Below, piece by piece: positions 40,640 through 50,171 of a stretch of DNA of 64,000 nt. The stretch is from Trichomonas vaginalis G3 (Eukaryota; Parabasalia; Trichomonadida; Trichomonadidae). Both the position numbers and the translations under genes were made by a program. The stretch lies in assembly GCF_026262505.1 (NCBI RefSeq), contig NC_067205.1, forward strand, positions 21,609,585 to 21,673,584, written 5' to 3'. The notes below the pieces were generated by a model that made no database searches, was not told the DNA's origin, and saw only the letters and a program-made list of their open reading frames with translations. Each line of letters opens with the position of its first letter. Position 1 is the stretch's first letter.

Positions 40640-41794
40640 CTAAACATTATATTTCATTGGAATTTTGAATGGACTTGGGTTGTAATCGTAATCAACAGTG
40701 CTGTAAGAAAAACTTTCTTCTTTCATGATTTGGTGGAGAACTGCTGAAGCGCGGTCCTGTACTGACAATACTGAATCAAGTTCGGCTGCTAATCTTGCTT
40801 CTTCTGATTTCAAATAGTCTAAATTTCTTCTTATTGAATCTGATTTCGTTAAAGAAGAAAATGTAACTGTAGATTCGCTGTCATTATTACTATTAGCTGA
40901 TTCTAATGATGCCTGCAAGCGTACTATGTCTTTATTAAATCTTGAAATTATTTGTGTTGATTTTCTGTTGTTTTCCCTACGGATTTCGCATAGAGATTTG
41001 TATTTTCGCTCATATATTGCGATTTCTGTATCAATCTGATTGTTTTCTCGTTCAATTGCAGCTTTAATTGTATTAATGTGTTTTGCAAAGAATTTATCAC
41101 GTCTTGATATCTCCTCTGATATCTTCTTCTTGGATAATTCAAAGTATTGGTCTTGGATCTTCATTGTATTCTGTATTTCGTTGATAATACTTGAATATTT
41201 ATCCTTTTGGAAGGAAATGTCTTGCATGTATTGATCTACATCATGTTCTAATGATTCTAATGTGCTTTTTATTGCTCTCCTTTGATTGAGTTTTTCTGTT
41301 TTCGACAAATTTTCTTGGAAAATTGTTGTCAACGCATTTGCGATCATTGTTCCTTGTGTACGAACTATGTCCGTTTTTAATTTGGATATTTCGATCTGTT
41401 TCTCCAAGTCAACGATCTGATGATGACTTTCACTCCACTTTTGAAGATGTTCGCCTTTATCAGTTCCAATTGTAGATATATCTGCGTATTGTTTCTCCAA
41501 TTGGTATCTAAGTTGGTTTTCTTCTGTAATTTGAATTTGATTTTGTTCTTCTAAGGCGAATTGATATTTCTTTTGATGTTCTGCAATTGTATCTTTGATT
41601 TTTGCTAATTCGTCATCATATCTTTGCCTGCGTTCTTCTATTTGAACGTTTAACATCGTAAGAAATTTTTCATATTCTGCTAATTGAGAGCGTAACTTTT
41701 CATTATCAGAGTTATCACTAAAAGGTACTGAATGCTCTGCAGAAAATGAGTTAAAAACATCATCACCCTTCAAATCATCGATATTGAATGACAT
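40640..41794 (-). CDS. Long coiled-coil protein
   Basis: 384 residues from the ATG at 41794 (MSFNIDDL). A longer frame upstream encodes a Phe/Leu-rich stretch unlike the rest, and I do not accept it as coding. Nearly the whole chain from residue 30 to 340 is heptad-like, rich in Glu, Gln, Lys, Arg and Leu, with few helix breakers. The last ~40 residues are Tyr/Ser/Pro-rich. A cytoskeletal or scaffold role is likely by composition. Family not recognised. Host gene by context. Confidence 0.7.
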   Translation of the reverse strand: MSFNIDDLKGDDVFNSFSAEHSVPFSDNSDNEKLRSQLAEYEKFLTMLNVQIEERRQRYDDELAKIKDTIAEHQKKYQFALEEQNQIQITEENQLRYQLEKQYADISTIGTDKGEHLQKWSESHHQIVDLEKQIEISKLKTDIVRTQGTMIANALTTIFQENLSKTEKLNQRRAIKSTLESLEHDVDQYMQDISFQKDKYSSIINEIQNTMKIQDQYFELSKKKISEEISRRDKFFAKHINTIKAAIERENNQIDTEIAIYERKYKSLCEIRRENNRKSTQIISRFNKDIVRLQASLESANSNNDSESTVTFSSLTKSDSIRRNLDYLKSEEARLAAELDSVLSVQDRASAVLHQIMKEESFSYSTVDYDYNPSPFKIPMKYNV

Positions 41795-42473
41795 AAAAAA
41801 GAAGAAAGGAAAAAAAATAATCGTTTTTATAAAAATCAAATCAACTGTTAACAGTATTTTAAGCATGAGCACTAAATGACTACCTGATCCGAATCTTAAA
41901 ATTTCAAATGTGTTCAATTTTTCACGATTCAATAATGAAAATATGGTCATTATTGATTTAGACTTCGGCATCAACCTCTGAATTTATAAGTTACAATATC
42001 TTTGCCAAGGTGTTATATATAAACTCAGTACTGTTTACCAAACATTTAATGTTGAGGGAGTAAGAGCAAAGCTTTAAAATATTCACTTGGATAAAAAAAT
42101 AGCTCATAATTGTTCATAAGCTCTATTACTTATTTAATTTGTTCCCAGATAAAGCCAATAAAAATGAATCTTATATTTGAGCATTCATCATTGTGAGATA
42201 TTGCTCATAATTACAGTAATCACCAAAAGACACTATAATAACTTATATATAAGCAATGAAGCACTGACAGTTATCTGGTTCTCATTCAAATTTCTAACAG
42301 TTGGGGTGTCTAATTATCAGAATTGCATGATGTTTCATACGGGCAGATAGTTCTATTTATTGCATCAATAATTATACGATTTCTTAGATCTTGTTACCGT
42401 TTAATTACAAACAAAAGAGAGATAAAACATTTTCCAAAAAATAAAATTTCTACAAACACATAATGAGCAAATT
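41795..42473. other. Intergenic DNA, no gene seen
   Basis: AT-rich spacer between the coiled-coil gene start and a beta-helix remnant. No motif beyond short T runs, which may include the promoter of the coiled-coil gene. Confidence 0.4.
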
Positions 42474-42992
42474 TTATTTTTTTTTTTGGATTGGACCAAA
42501 TAATTCACATGGACTTAAATCAATAAACTTTATAATATTCACAAATGAAGCTTCTCCTTTATCTGATGCATAAACAGTTCCATAGGATGAATATGAATCA
42601 ATACTACAGCGATATATATTAATTGGTCCAAAATGTCCATCAAATAATTTTCCTACTTTATTTTGCATATTTTTTTGGAAACATGAATCGAAAATATCAA
42701 GAGTATTTACACTAACAGCTATTAATCCCCAACCTGATTTATCTTCAGAATTATTTATATAATTACATCGTTCAATTCTTCCTGGAGTATACCCAAAAAA
42801 TACAATCGGACAATCAGTGGCTTTTAAATTCTCAAAATGGCAAAATGAAACATTTACTGTTGATTCAACAAAATTATAACAAAAACCTGGACAACTTGAT
42901 GTAATACAGTTAGAAATGTTTGTTTTTGAAAGTGATCCAAAACCATTTAACTGATAAAGCATATGATATGCTGAACTATTTCCCAAAAACAA
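42474..42992 (-). pseudogene. Beta-helix-type gene remnant
   Basis: 172 codons without an ATG at the start. The pattern (ISNCITSSC, VNVSFCHFENL, RIERCNYINNS, IFDSCFQKN, INIYRCSIDSYSS) is the same strand-plus-Cys/Asn turn repeat as in the family at 3823, but the sequence is more distant. It ends with a Lys tail. It is probably the 3' part of a longer gene that lost its start. Confidence 0.5.
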
Positions 42993-43428
42993 TTAAATTG
43001 ATCGCAGTAATGTTTTTTCTGGCACATCATTCAATAATAAAAGAAAGACAGGGAGTATCACCAATTTTCTCCCTAAATAAACCAAAATAAAAGCAAAGCA
43101 GTGTGTTGCTTCTTTAAAAAAACTTTCATACTGTGATACTATGGTATGAAATTTGGATATTAACGTCCATTAGCTGAAAAAAACTTCGAATATCGCATTT
43201 GAACTTTTTGATTCTCAAGAATTAAGAGAATAAAGATGTGTTATTGTTGGTTTTCTTGTTGACACTAACTCGTTTATGTTGCTAATTCAGTCATATTCCT
43301 CAAAATAAAATTGAAGAATTAATTTTATTGATAAAAAATAAAGAAAATATAAGCAAATTTTTAATACATTTTACAAGTATTATATATATTTAATCAAATA
43401 AAATAAAATCACAAAAAAATTAGAAAAA
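42993..43428. other. Intergenic DNA, no gene seen
   Basis: A short AT-rich spacer between a beta-helix remnant and the 3' end of the CNOT10-like gene. Nothing else recognised. Confidence 0.4.
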
Positions 43429-45144
43429 TTAATCAGAATCGTCGCCATTTCCTTTGTCGACGTTATCGCAGTAGTCCTTTATCTCCTGAGCGGCATGTGC
43501 GATATGTCTTCTCATTATTTTGAAGAGAATACTCGTCAAAACTGTTTCTGGCCTTCTTGGATCAGCTTCAACAGCTTTAGACAGCATATTCTCGGCGTTC
43601 TTGATGTCGGTCTGGCTAATGTGTCCTTCCTTGTCCCGGCTACTCATGTGAACTCTGGCAAATGTGAGGTAATTAAGAGTATTAAGGTCTTTTTCTTTGG
43701 TAAATGAGCTTTCCAGGATCATCCTTGACATGACGCGGCTTGCGCTCTCGATATCATCTGATAACATGATTCCTTGAACGGAATAAATCTTGGCAAGAAA
43801 TTGTTGTTGCTGTTTATCACTTCCTGGGCTATTAATAACTGCATTGCACATGTCTGATGCCATTTTGCCCGCGCCGATTTCAAGACAAATGAAGGAACAA
43901 AGCATTCTTGCACGATTTGCAATTTCGGACTGTTCCGGAGTACATAACTGGATACAATTGCGAGCACAGTTAGCTCCGAAGTCGAGGTTCATCTCTGAGT
44001 TCTTGTTCTGGTCCAGTTCGAACAATTTAGAATCTGAAGCTGGTAAAAGGTAATAAGTCTGAGTACTGGTGCATAATTTTTGCGCTATGACGGGAGATAC
44101 TTGTGTTCGTTGTCGGAGTTTGGCGATTCTTTGTTTGTAGTACATAACAATACATTCTGAAAGTCTCAGCCATAAATAAGGGCTGTTACGCATTAGAGGG
44201 ATAACAGAATGTAAGTACTTGAAGGCACGCTTCGGTTTGTGCTTCTGCAGTAAGGATAATCCTAAATTATAAGAAATTTGATGATAAGGGTAGAAAAGTT
44301 GATTATTCGTACGGGAACTGAGAGCACGTGAAAAGTGTAGAAGTGCGGAGTTGTAGTGGCCGTTAATGAGCTCGAAAATGCCAAGATTATTGTAAACTGC
44401 GAAATTACTAATTGGAGTGATTGTTTCGAGGATTGAATGTGACTTAGACATTTCTCCAAAGTGATACGCTAAGCTGGAAAGAGGAATTCCTTTAACAACG
44501 GGTAATTTTGGATTTTGTTTCGCATTTTCTGAAATATCGATTCCTTGGATTAATTTATGGTACTGCTCTTTCGTCTTTTCATCAACGCTGCTGTTGAGAA
44601 GCTGTGAAACGTCAATTTTGAATTTGGAATATTGAATCGTGTCAACGTAGTATTGGATCGTATTTGAGTCGATATTCTTTGTCTGTAGGACCGCTTGGAT
44701 TGATTCTGCGGTCGGAAAGTTGGTTTTAATATAATTGAAGGCTTTTTCGATGTTATTTGTTAAATTTGAACGACAGGCGAGTTCTATTGTCAAAACAGTG
44801 ATTGAAAGCATTAGGAATTTATCTTGTTTGTCATAATTGTTCCAAAGATCGTTCAAAATGTTCTGTGTTTTTTCATATGAACAAAATTTAAGAGAATATA
44901 AAGAAACATGATATAAAATCAATGGCCATGATGGATTAGATGGCCATTGATTTGGTGATTGAATGTCTTGAAGAATGGAATCACATAAATTCATTAAGGT
45001 TGGAAGTGGAGATTCGCCGTTAGATAAATACTTGCAAATAGACAAATTATGTGTTTCTTGGATAGATGGATCTTGATTAGAGCTCAAATCTTGGATGATC
45101 TTACTATAATTCTTGTTGTAGAATAATTGTTGATGAGAGCTCAT
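43429..45144 (-). CDS. CNOT10: CCR4-NOT complex subunit 10-like TPR protein
   Basis: 571 residues, a TPR-type superhelical protein. The central part (LAYHFGEMSKSHSILE; VYNNLGIFELINGHYNSALL; NLGLSLLQKHKPKRAFKYL; SPYLWLRLSECIV) matches CNOT10 in order and spacing, including the characteristic LWLRL-x-EC segment. CNOT10 binds CNOT11 and the N-terminus of CNOT1 in the CCR4-NOT deadenylase, acting in mRNA decay in the cytoplasm. The C-terminus is acidic. Upstream of the ATG is TCACTTTTT, fitting the trichomonad initiator pattern (TCA, pyrimidine, then A/T), about 20 bases before the start. This is the clearest housekeeping gene in the window. Confidence 0.75.
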   Translation of the reverse strand: MSSHQQLFYNKNYSKIIQDLSSNQDPSIQETHNLSICKYLSNGESPLPTLMNLCDSILQDIQSPNQWPSNPSWPLILYHVSLYSLKFCSYEKTQNILNDLWNNYDKQDKFLMLSITVLTIELACRSNLTNNIEKAFNYIKTNFPTAESIQAVLQTKNIDSNTIQYYVDTIQYSKFKIDVSQLLNSSVDEKTKEQYHKLIQGIDISENAKQNPKLPVVKGIPLSSLAYHFGEMSKSHSILETITPISNFAVYNNLGIFELINGHYNSALLHFSRALSSRTNNQLFYPYHQISYNLGLSLLQKHKPKRAFKYLHSVIPLMRNSPYLWLRLSECIVMYYKQRIAKLRQRTQVSPVIAQKLCTSTQTYYLLPASDSKLFELDQNKNSEMNLDFGANCARNCIQLCTPEQSEIANRARMLCSFICLEIGAGKMASDMCNAVINSPGSDKQQQQFLAKIYSVQGIMLSDDIESASRVMSRMILESSFTKEKDLNTLNYLTFARVHMSSRDKEGHISQTDIKNAENMLSKAVEADPRRPETVLTSILFKIMRRHIAHAAQEIKDYCDNVDKGNGDDSD

Positions 45145-46305
45145 TTTTTGTTAAAAAGTGACATAATTATTTTCTTTCATTTCTATTGGTGTGCTGCACA
45201 CCTGTAGAAAGAATCATATTGAGGGACCATACACTTTTTTCCGGTCCAAAATTGGGTGTATACTAGATCTCCATATACAAACATGCTGGAGACAAGTGAG
45301 TTATATAATATTGATCAGCATATTTTTTTATATTATATGAGAGAATTAGAGCAGATTGACACAAGATATGAAATTATGCTACCCTAATTAAAGTTAATAT
45401 AGATCTACTAATAATAAAATATTCATATGTGTTTAAAATAAGATTGTTTGATCATATAGTCATATGTTTACACACTGTATATAAAGAATAAGATATAAGA
45501 ATCTAATGAAAATATGATATATTGCATGTGCAATATGTTTATAAGGTTTGAGTGAATGAGTATATGAGATATTGATATGAGTGTACATGTTAAATTGCTA
45601 TTTTATTAAAAAGTATAATTTGATGATTCTAAAATTATGTTAGATCTAATTGATTATATAACTATTAGATCTTAATATGTCTAAATATGAAATATTATAT
45701 GTATTTATTGAATATATTTAAATATTTTGAGCTAATTAAAACAAAAGAGTGATAGAAATGTGTACAATCGTTTTAGGTAATTGTTTATGTATTTATGAAT
45801 AGAGATAAATTGTGTATACGTGGGATAATATGAATTATAAGAGAATTCGTAAGGATAAGATAATAAAATGTGTATAAATATATTAATTTGGTTATGATAA
45901 TGAGGAATGCATGTATATATAGGGGTAGATGGTAAAATATGGTCAAAATGTCCGAGCTCTCGACTTTGAAGAGCTGCTCCAAATGATTGCGGGAGAAATT
46001 CTATTGGTGTGCTGCACACCTATAAATGCTATATTTATCATTATTGACCCACTTAAAAAATGCTTTCCTCCGCAAACATGAGTTACAACTTTTTTTTTAA
46101 ATGTATTTATTGTAAAGTTTAATTTACAGATTTTAGCAAAATAGGGCGAAAATTGAATGAGTGAAGCGGTTTTCAATTTTCGAACTATTTTGTAATTCTT
46201 AAAGAAGATTGAAAGCTTTACAAAATATGTTAAAAAAAAAAAAAAAAAGGTAGTGGGGCTTCCAGGGCTGCGCCCCTCTAGCCCCCTGAAGATGTTTAGT
46301 ATAAC
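45145..46305. other. Intergenic DNA before element 2, with repeats and foldback
   Basis: TTCTATTGGTGTGCTGCACA (near-palindromic) occurs at about 45180 and 45998, about 0.8 kb apart in direct orientation. A foldback at 46137-46192, a run of 17 A, and a GC-rich patch with GGGGCTTCCAGGGCTGCGCC near 46256 follow. The left tip of element 2 is probably in 46.1-46.3 kb but cannot be fixed without the other end. No gene seen. Confidence 0.45.
46137..46192. repeat. Foldback near the left edge of element 2
   Basis: The 21-base arm 46137-46157 pairs with 46172-46192 with two mismatches (core CGAAAATTGAA with TTCAATTTTCG), and the loop is 14 bases. It could be the tip hairpin of element 2 or a bidirectional terminator for flanking genes. 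Confidence 0.6.
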
Positions 46306-46390
46306 ACCAGGTCCCTCGGTCCCTCGGTCCCTCGGTTAAACGAACTTCTCTGAAAAAATGAGACAACATGACATTTTGACAACAGTCCAG
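46306..46390 (+). repeat. Shared Maverick module, copy 2
   Basis: ACCAGG, then three tandem copies of TCCCTCGG, then GAACTTCTCTGAAAAAATG and GACAACATGACATTTTGAC. Related to the modules at 22988, 56300, 57647 and 58126. Confidence 0.8.
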
Positions 46391-46511
46391 GAAGTCTTAA
46401 CAAGATAGGATGGTTATTTTACAAAACCGACAAGACCTTAACCGAGTAGTTTTCATGTTTTGTCACTTTTCTGTCACTTTTCAGGGAAAAAACATTTTTA
46501 TTATATATAAA

Positions 46512-47330
46512 ATGAATTTTACAAAACCACCGTTACCCTTCTTTGGAAATAAGAGTAGATGTAAAGATATTCTATTGAGAGAACTTAAGAAACTACCGAA
46601 TGGTCTAACATTTGTAGATTTGTTCGGTGGAAGTTTCTATATATCTCATTTGTGCCATACTGTATTTCCTGACTCAAAGATTATATGCAATGACTTCGAC
46701 AACTATATGAACCGTCTCAAACATATACCAGACACAAACAAAATATTGAGTGAGTTGAAAGAAAAGATACCTATAGGTAAGATGGAACGTATACCATTAG
46801 ATAAGAAAAATATTGTCAGAGAGGTTTTGAAAAAAGCAGAGTATATTGACTGGGATAGTATATCTTCTAGACTATTGTATAGTGGTTCTATAAGAGTTCA
46901 TGACATTGAAACACTTATGTCAAACGTTTTATATCTTAACTATACAAAGGTTTTCAAAGAGAACATAGAAAAATATACTGAGGGTATAGAGTTTGTGAGA
47001 TGTCATTGGACAGAGTTGTATGAAAAATATAAAAACAAGGAAAATGTTTTCTTTATAGTAGACCCGCCGTTCTATAACACATATGATTTTCAATACCAAG
47101 TAGACTGGACTTTGAGAGACTCTTTAGAAACTTTAGACGTTTTACATAACCATCCATGCTTTTACTTTACATCCGATAAAAGTGGTTTGGAAAGTGTCAT
47201 GAGATGGTTAGAGGACATACATGACTATGATTTTAGATACGATAAGATAGAATATGAGAGAGGTCCTATAAACCGGAAAAAGTGTCATAACAAAGAAATT
47301 TTATTGGTAAGTAAATGTGGTTTGAAATAG
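46512..47330 (+). CDS. DNA N6-adenine methyltransferase (D12/Dam class)
   Basis: 272 codons from the ATG at 46512. The FxGxK motif (PFFGNKSR, residues 10-16), the SAM-binding segment VDLFGGSFYISH and the catalytic DPPF motif (near residue 183) are in the order of D12-class adenine methylases. Length is normal for the class. It methylates adenine in DNA, and 6mA is reported as a main modification in T. vaginalis, with Maverick-type methylases as a proposed source. It is the first gene of element 2. Upstream are two TCACTTTTC phrases and ATTTTTATT close to the ATG. Confidence 0.85.
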   Translation: MNFTKPPLPFFGNKSRCKDILLRELKKLPNGLTFVDLFGGSFYISHLCHTVFPDSKIICNDFDNYMNRLKHIPDTNKILSELKEKIPIGKMERIPLDKKNIVREVLKKAEYIDWDSISSRLLYSGSIRVHDIETLMSNVLYLNYTKVFKENIEKYTEGIEFVRCHWTELYEKYKNKENVFFIVDPPFYNTYDFQYQVDWTLRDSLETLDVLHNHPCFYFTSDKSGLESVMRWLEDIHDYDFRYDKIEYERGPINRKKCHNKEILLVSKCGLK

Positions 47331-47446
47331 GACTACTTGTTTTAGGTTTTTTCCATTGTGTCATTTACTTATTTGACGTGGCAGAAAGATATAGAGAATA
47401 TGAAGATGAACCAATACCAGCAAATGTTCAGCATATGTACTCGTAA
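47315..47446 (+). CDS. 43-residue single-pass membrane protein
   Basis: The ATG at 47315 overlaps the end of the methylase gene in another frame. After MWFE comes a hydrophobic segment of about 16 residues (IGLLVLGFFHCVIYLF), then a charged tail (DVAERYREYEDEPIP). This is the layout of a tiny membrane protein with its tail inside. It is too short for motif support, but the membrane segment, clean stop and tight packing favour it. Confidence 0.5.
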   Translation: MWFEIGLLVLGFFHCVIYLFDVAERYREYEDEPIPANVQHMYS

Positions 47447-47469
47447 GAGATATTTTTATCTAATATTAA

Positions 47470-47832
47470 ATGGACGCACAGAACTTAGCGAATGCACAGC
47501 AACCTGGACAACCAAACCCAGAGAATATTCCAAATGAAGTTAGAATACAAACTGCAATGGCAAACTATGGTCAAGTGCCAACAGATGTACAAATGCAAAC
47601 TGCCATGTCAAATGACGCTGCGTTAGGTTTGCCACCATGGTATGCAAATATGAGATGGAAAGAGTTTTATACAAACCCTGAAGTGGGATATAAACAACTC
47701 TATGCAGATGACGCGAACACAGGAGTTGACCCAGAGTATGTTTTCTACCAGAGGAGAAATAGAATGTATGAGCTCCAGTTAAAAAATGCTATGGAACTCA
47801 GAAGGAAACGTAAGAGACTAGGTGGACATTAG
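47470..47832 (+). CDS. Small Gln/Asn-rich protein with basic end
   Basis: 120 residues. The ATG follows ATTTTTATCTAATATTAA, a good copy of the Maverick start-proximal motif. The N-terminal half contains two similar units (VRIQTAMANYGQVPTD and VQMQTAMSNDAALG), the middle is aromatic (WYANMRWKEFYTNPE), and the C-terminus is helical and basic (MELRRKRKRLGG). It may be a virion or DNA-associated protein. No family recognised. Confidence 0.6.
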   Translation: MDAQNLANAQQPGQPNPENIPNEVRIQTAMANYGQVPTDVQMQTAMSNDAALGLPPWYANMRWKEFYTNPEVGYKQLYADDANTGVDPEYVFYQRRNRMYELQLKNAMELRRKRKRLGGH

Positions 47833-47850
47833 ATTTTTACATATAGTAAA

Positions 47851-48093
47851 ATGGGTTTCTTCAGTAGTATTGGAAACTTCTTTCGAAATGTTGGAAGAGG
47901 TATATGGAATGGAATAAAAACCGTAGGAAGAGGAATTTGGAACGGAGTCAAAAATATTGGTAAAAGAGTAGGTCAGTTCGTTGGTATTATACCTAAAGAC
48001 CCTGAACCAGAAGAACAAGCTCCTGTTATACAACAGCCTGAACCTGCACCACAGTCAAGTTGGCAACCAAATCCAACACCTCAACCGTATTAA
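47851..48093 (+). CDS. Small amphipathic protein with Pro-rich tail
   Basis: 80 residues. The first ~45 form a repeated amphipathic helix (GNFFRNVGRGIWNGIKTVG then GRGIWNGVKNIGKRVGQFVG) with Trp/Phe/Ile on one side and Lys/Arg on the other. A Pro/Gln/Glu-rich tail follows. The shape suits a membrane-active minor virion protein, as adenovirus pVI is. This is analogy, not homology. The TTTTTACATATAGTAAA start context is typical of the element. A similar MGLFGALAG start occurs at 51144. Confidence 0.55.
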   Translation: MGFFSSIGNFFRNVGRGIWNGIKTVGRGIWNGVKNIGKRVGQFVGIIPKDPEPEEQAPVIQQPEPAPQSSWQPNPTPQPY

Positions 48094-48097
48094 AAAA

Positions 48098-48679
48098 TTA
48101 TATTTTTACCGTTCGATAGTAGTTGTATATGAAACTAAGTTCTAAGTAAAACGCATGGTATAATGGAACTATTCTCTTTCTTCCATCTGTTGTAAACCAT
48201 ACTTGAAAGTCTGAAATACTTCCACTTGGTGGTTCATATAGCTTTGTAGGTTTTTCGTAAAAGTCATTTGCCAAGCATAAAAAGAGTTTTGTGCACCAGA
48301 AAATGAAGCATGAACTATAATAGCATCTGAGTCGAAAACATTTTCATATGTTCCATTAGGGTTTTTCGACTTCATAAAAGTCCGGGTGTACTGGATATGC
48401 TGCAGGCTGATTTAACATCCTCAAAAATCTATACCATGCCAAGTTGTTATATTTTGTAGAAATATAAACGTTTTCTCCAAGGTCTTCTATTCTATCGATT
48501 TTAACAGTTGCATTTTTCCTGTCATAAACAATATCGAGATGGTACTCTCCTTCGTCAATGTTAAACTGGTTTGCATATTCGATATAGATATCGTTTATTT
48601 TTTGACCGACATTCGTAAAAAGTTCATCTAATGGTTTAGTTGTAGCAACTCTTGAATTTTCTTTTTCTATTGAAAGCAT
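48098..48679 (-). pseudogene. Degraded paralogue of the virion-type protein at 55420
   Basis: Starts at the ATG at 48679 with TKPLDELFTNVGQKI, matching TKPLDYIFTNAGRTI at 55420. It then jumps over roughly 95 residues of that protein, including the FDYPVRW region, and resumes (EYHLDIVYDRKNATVKI, WYRFLRMLNQ). Frame changes follow near 48365 and 48225, and the end matches again down to 48098. So it has an internal deletion plus two slips. It diverges from the tail-fibre gene with an 18-bp gap. Confidence 0.6.
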
Positions 48680-48697
48680 ATTTTATCTAGAATAAAA

Positions 48698-50171
48698 ATG
48701 TCGAAAGAAACAGCGTCTATGAGAGAAATACAACACAACCGACAACTCATTGTACAAGCTCTAAATAAGAACACAACAAACTTTTCAAACTATTCTAAGA
48801 TATCTGAGTCATTGAAAGAAGGAAACTTAAAACTGACGATAAACCCATTGACAGACGAGTTTCTGTTTCAAGACAGTAAGAACCATACTGTTTGTATAAA
48901 TCCAACAAAAGGAACTTTAAACGAGAAACCTATAGATGAACTTCTTTTGAAAGCAGATGTTGACAACAAAGCTGACAAAGAGTATGTCATTGAAAAAGTT
49001 CAAGAAGAACATGACAGAGCAGATGCAACATATGCAACAAAGAACATACTCATCCTGAACTAGCAGACAAAACATATGTTGACAATAAAATGTCAAGTGA
49101 AGTGACAAGAGCTGACAAAGAATATTCTAAAAAGACTCATACACATACCATTGCAAATATTGCAAACTTACAAGAAACCTTAAACAGTAAAAGTGCCGTT
49201 GGACATACACATACCATTGCAAATATTACAAACTTACAAGAAACCTTAAACAGGAAAAGTGACGTTGGACATACACATACCATTGCAAATATTACAAACT
49301 TACAAGAAACCTTAAACAGGAAAAGTGACGTTGGACATACACATACATCTTCTGAAATAACAGACTTAAACGTTAGCCTTGAAAAGAAGGCAGATAAGAA
49401 CCATACACACGATTTCTTCGCAACTGTTGGTATAGAAAATATTGCAGGAACGGTTGAAGAAACTGGTGGGGATGTATTAAATTGGAAACCTCCTAACTTT
49501 CCACAAGGTTTAACATCGGAGGATGACATAACGACGATGAAATACACTAGATGTAGAAATGTCTATGTCATGGAGGATGAAAACAAAGTTAAATTCACTG
49601 CTCAAGATTTATATGATAAAAAGCTGACAAAACATATGTTAACGATGAGTTAGATAAAAAAGCTGACAAAACATATGTTAACGATGAGTTAGATAAGAAA
49701 GCTGACAAAACAGAGCTTCAAACATTAAAGATTGAAATACTTCAAACAGTATATCCTATAGGTTCTATTTACACGTCAATGAACTCTACCAGACCAGAAG
49801 TAGTACTTGGTTTTGGAACTTGGACTCAAATAGTCGACAGGTTTTTGTATTGTGCAAACTCTTCAAAGGAAACAGGTGGAAGTAAAACGATTTCAGGTGA
49901 AAACTTACCTGCGCACAGTCACTACATAGATTTAAGTACATCTCAAGCAGGTTGGCATAAGCATAGATATTGGGATTGGTCATCAATGACAAAAGGTAAA
50001 GGATATGATGTTAAAGACAGCGTTAAGTTTGCTATAGATTGTTACTGGAGTAACACTGAGGGAGGAGGAAACCATATACATCGCGTTTCAGGGTATACGC
50101 AAACAACGGGACAAAGTAAAGACTACATGCCACCTTACATGACAGTTTACGCATGGTATAGAATTGCTTAG
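48698..50171 (+). pseudogene. Phage-type tail-fibre protein of element 2, two frameshifts
   Basis: Frames 48698-49063, 49090-49653 and a third ending at 50171 form one protein of about 490 residues. It has an N-terminal helical part, then repeats of GHTHTIANITNLQETLN (three copies) and KKADKNHTH, the trimeric tail-fibre shaft pattern. The tip domain (YPIGSIYTSMNSTRPEVVLG, GFGTWTQIVDRFLY, then HSH and GGGNHIH) is the same kind as in element 1. Slips lie near 49040 and in an A run at 49618-49622. The collagen part of the element 1 protein is absent. Its stop overlaps that of the convergent integrase. Confidence 0.8.

Noticed and set aside
41795-41974. Longer start of the coiled-coil gene
   Set aside because: The extra 60 residues are Phe/Leu/Ile-rich and unlike the rest. 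The ATG at 41794 gives a clean N-terminus.
46410-46511. Longer start of the adenine methylase
   Set aside because: The upstream codons contain the initiator-like TCACTTTTC phrases and the T-rich motif. The ATG at 46512 sits right before the conserved N-terminus.
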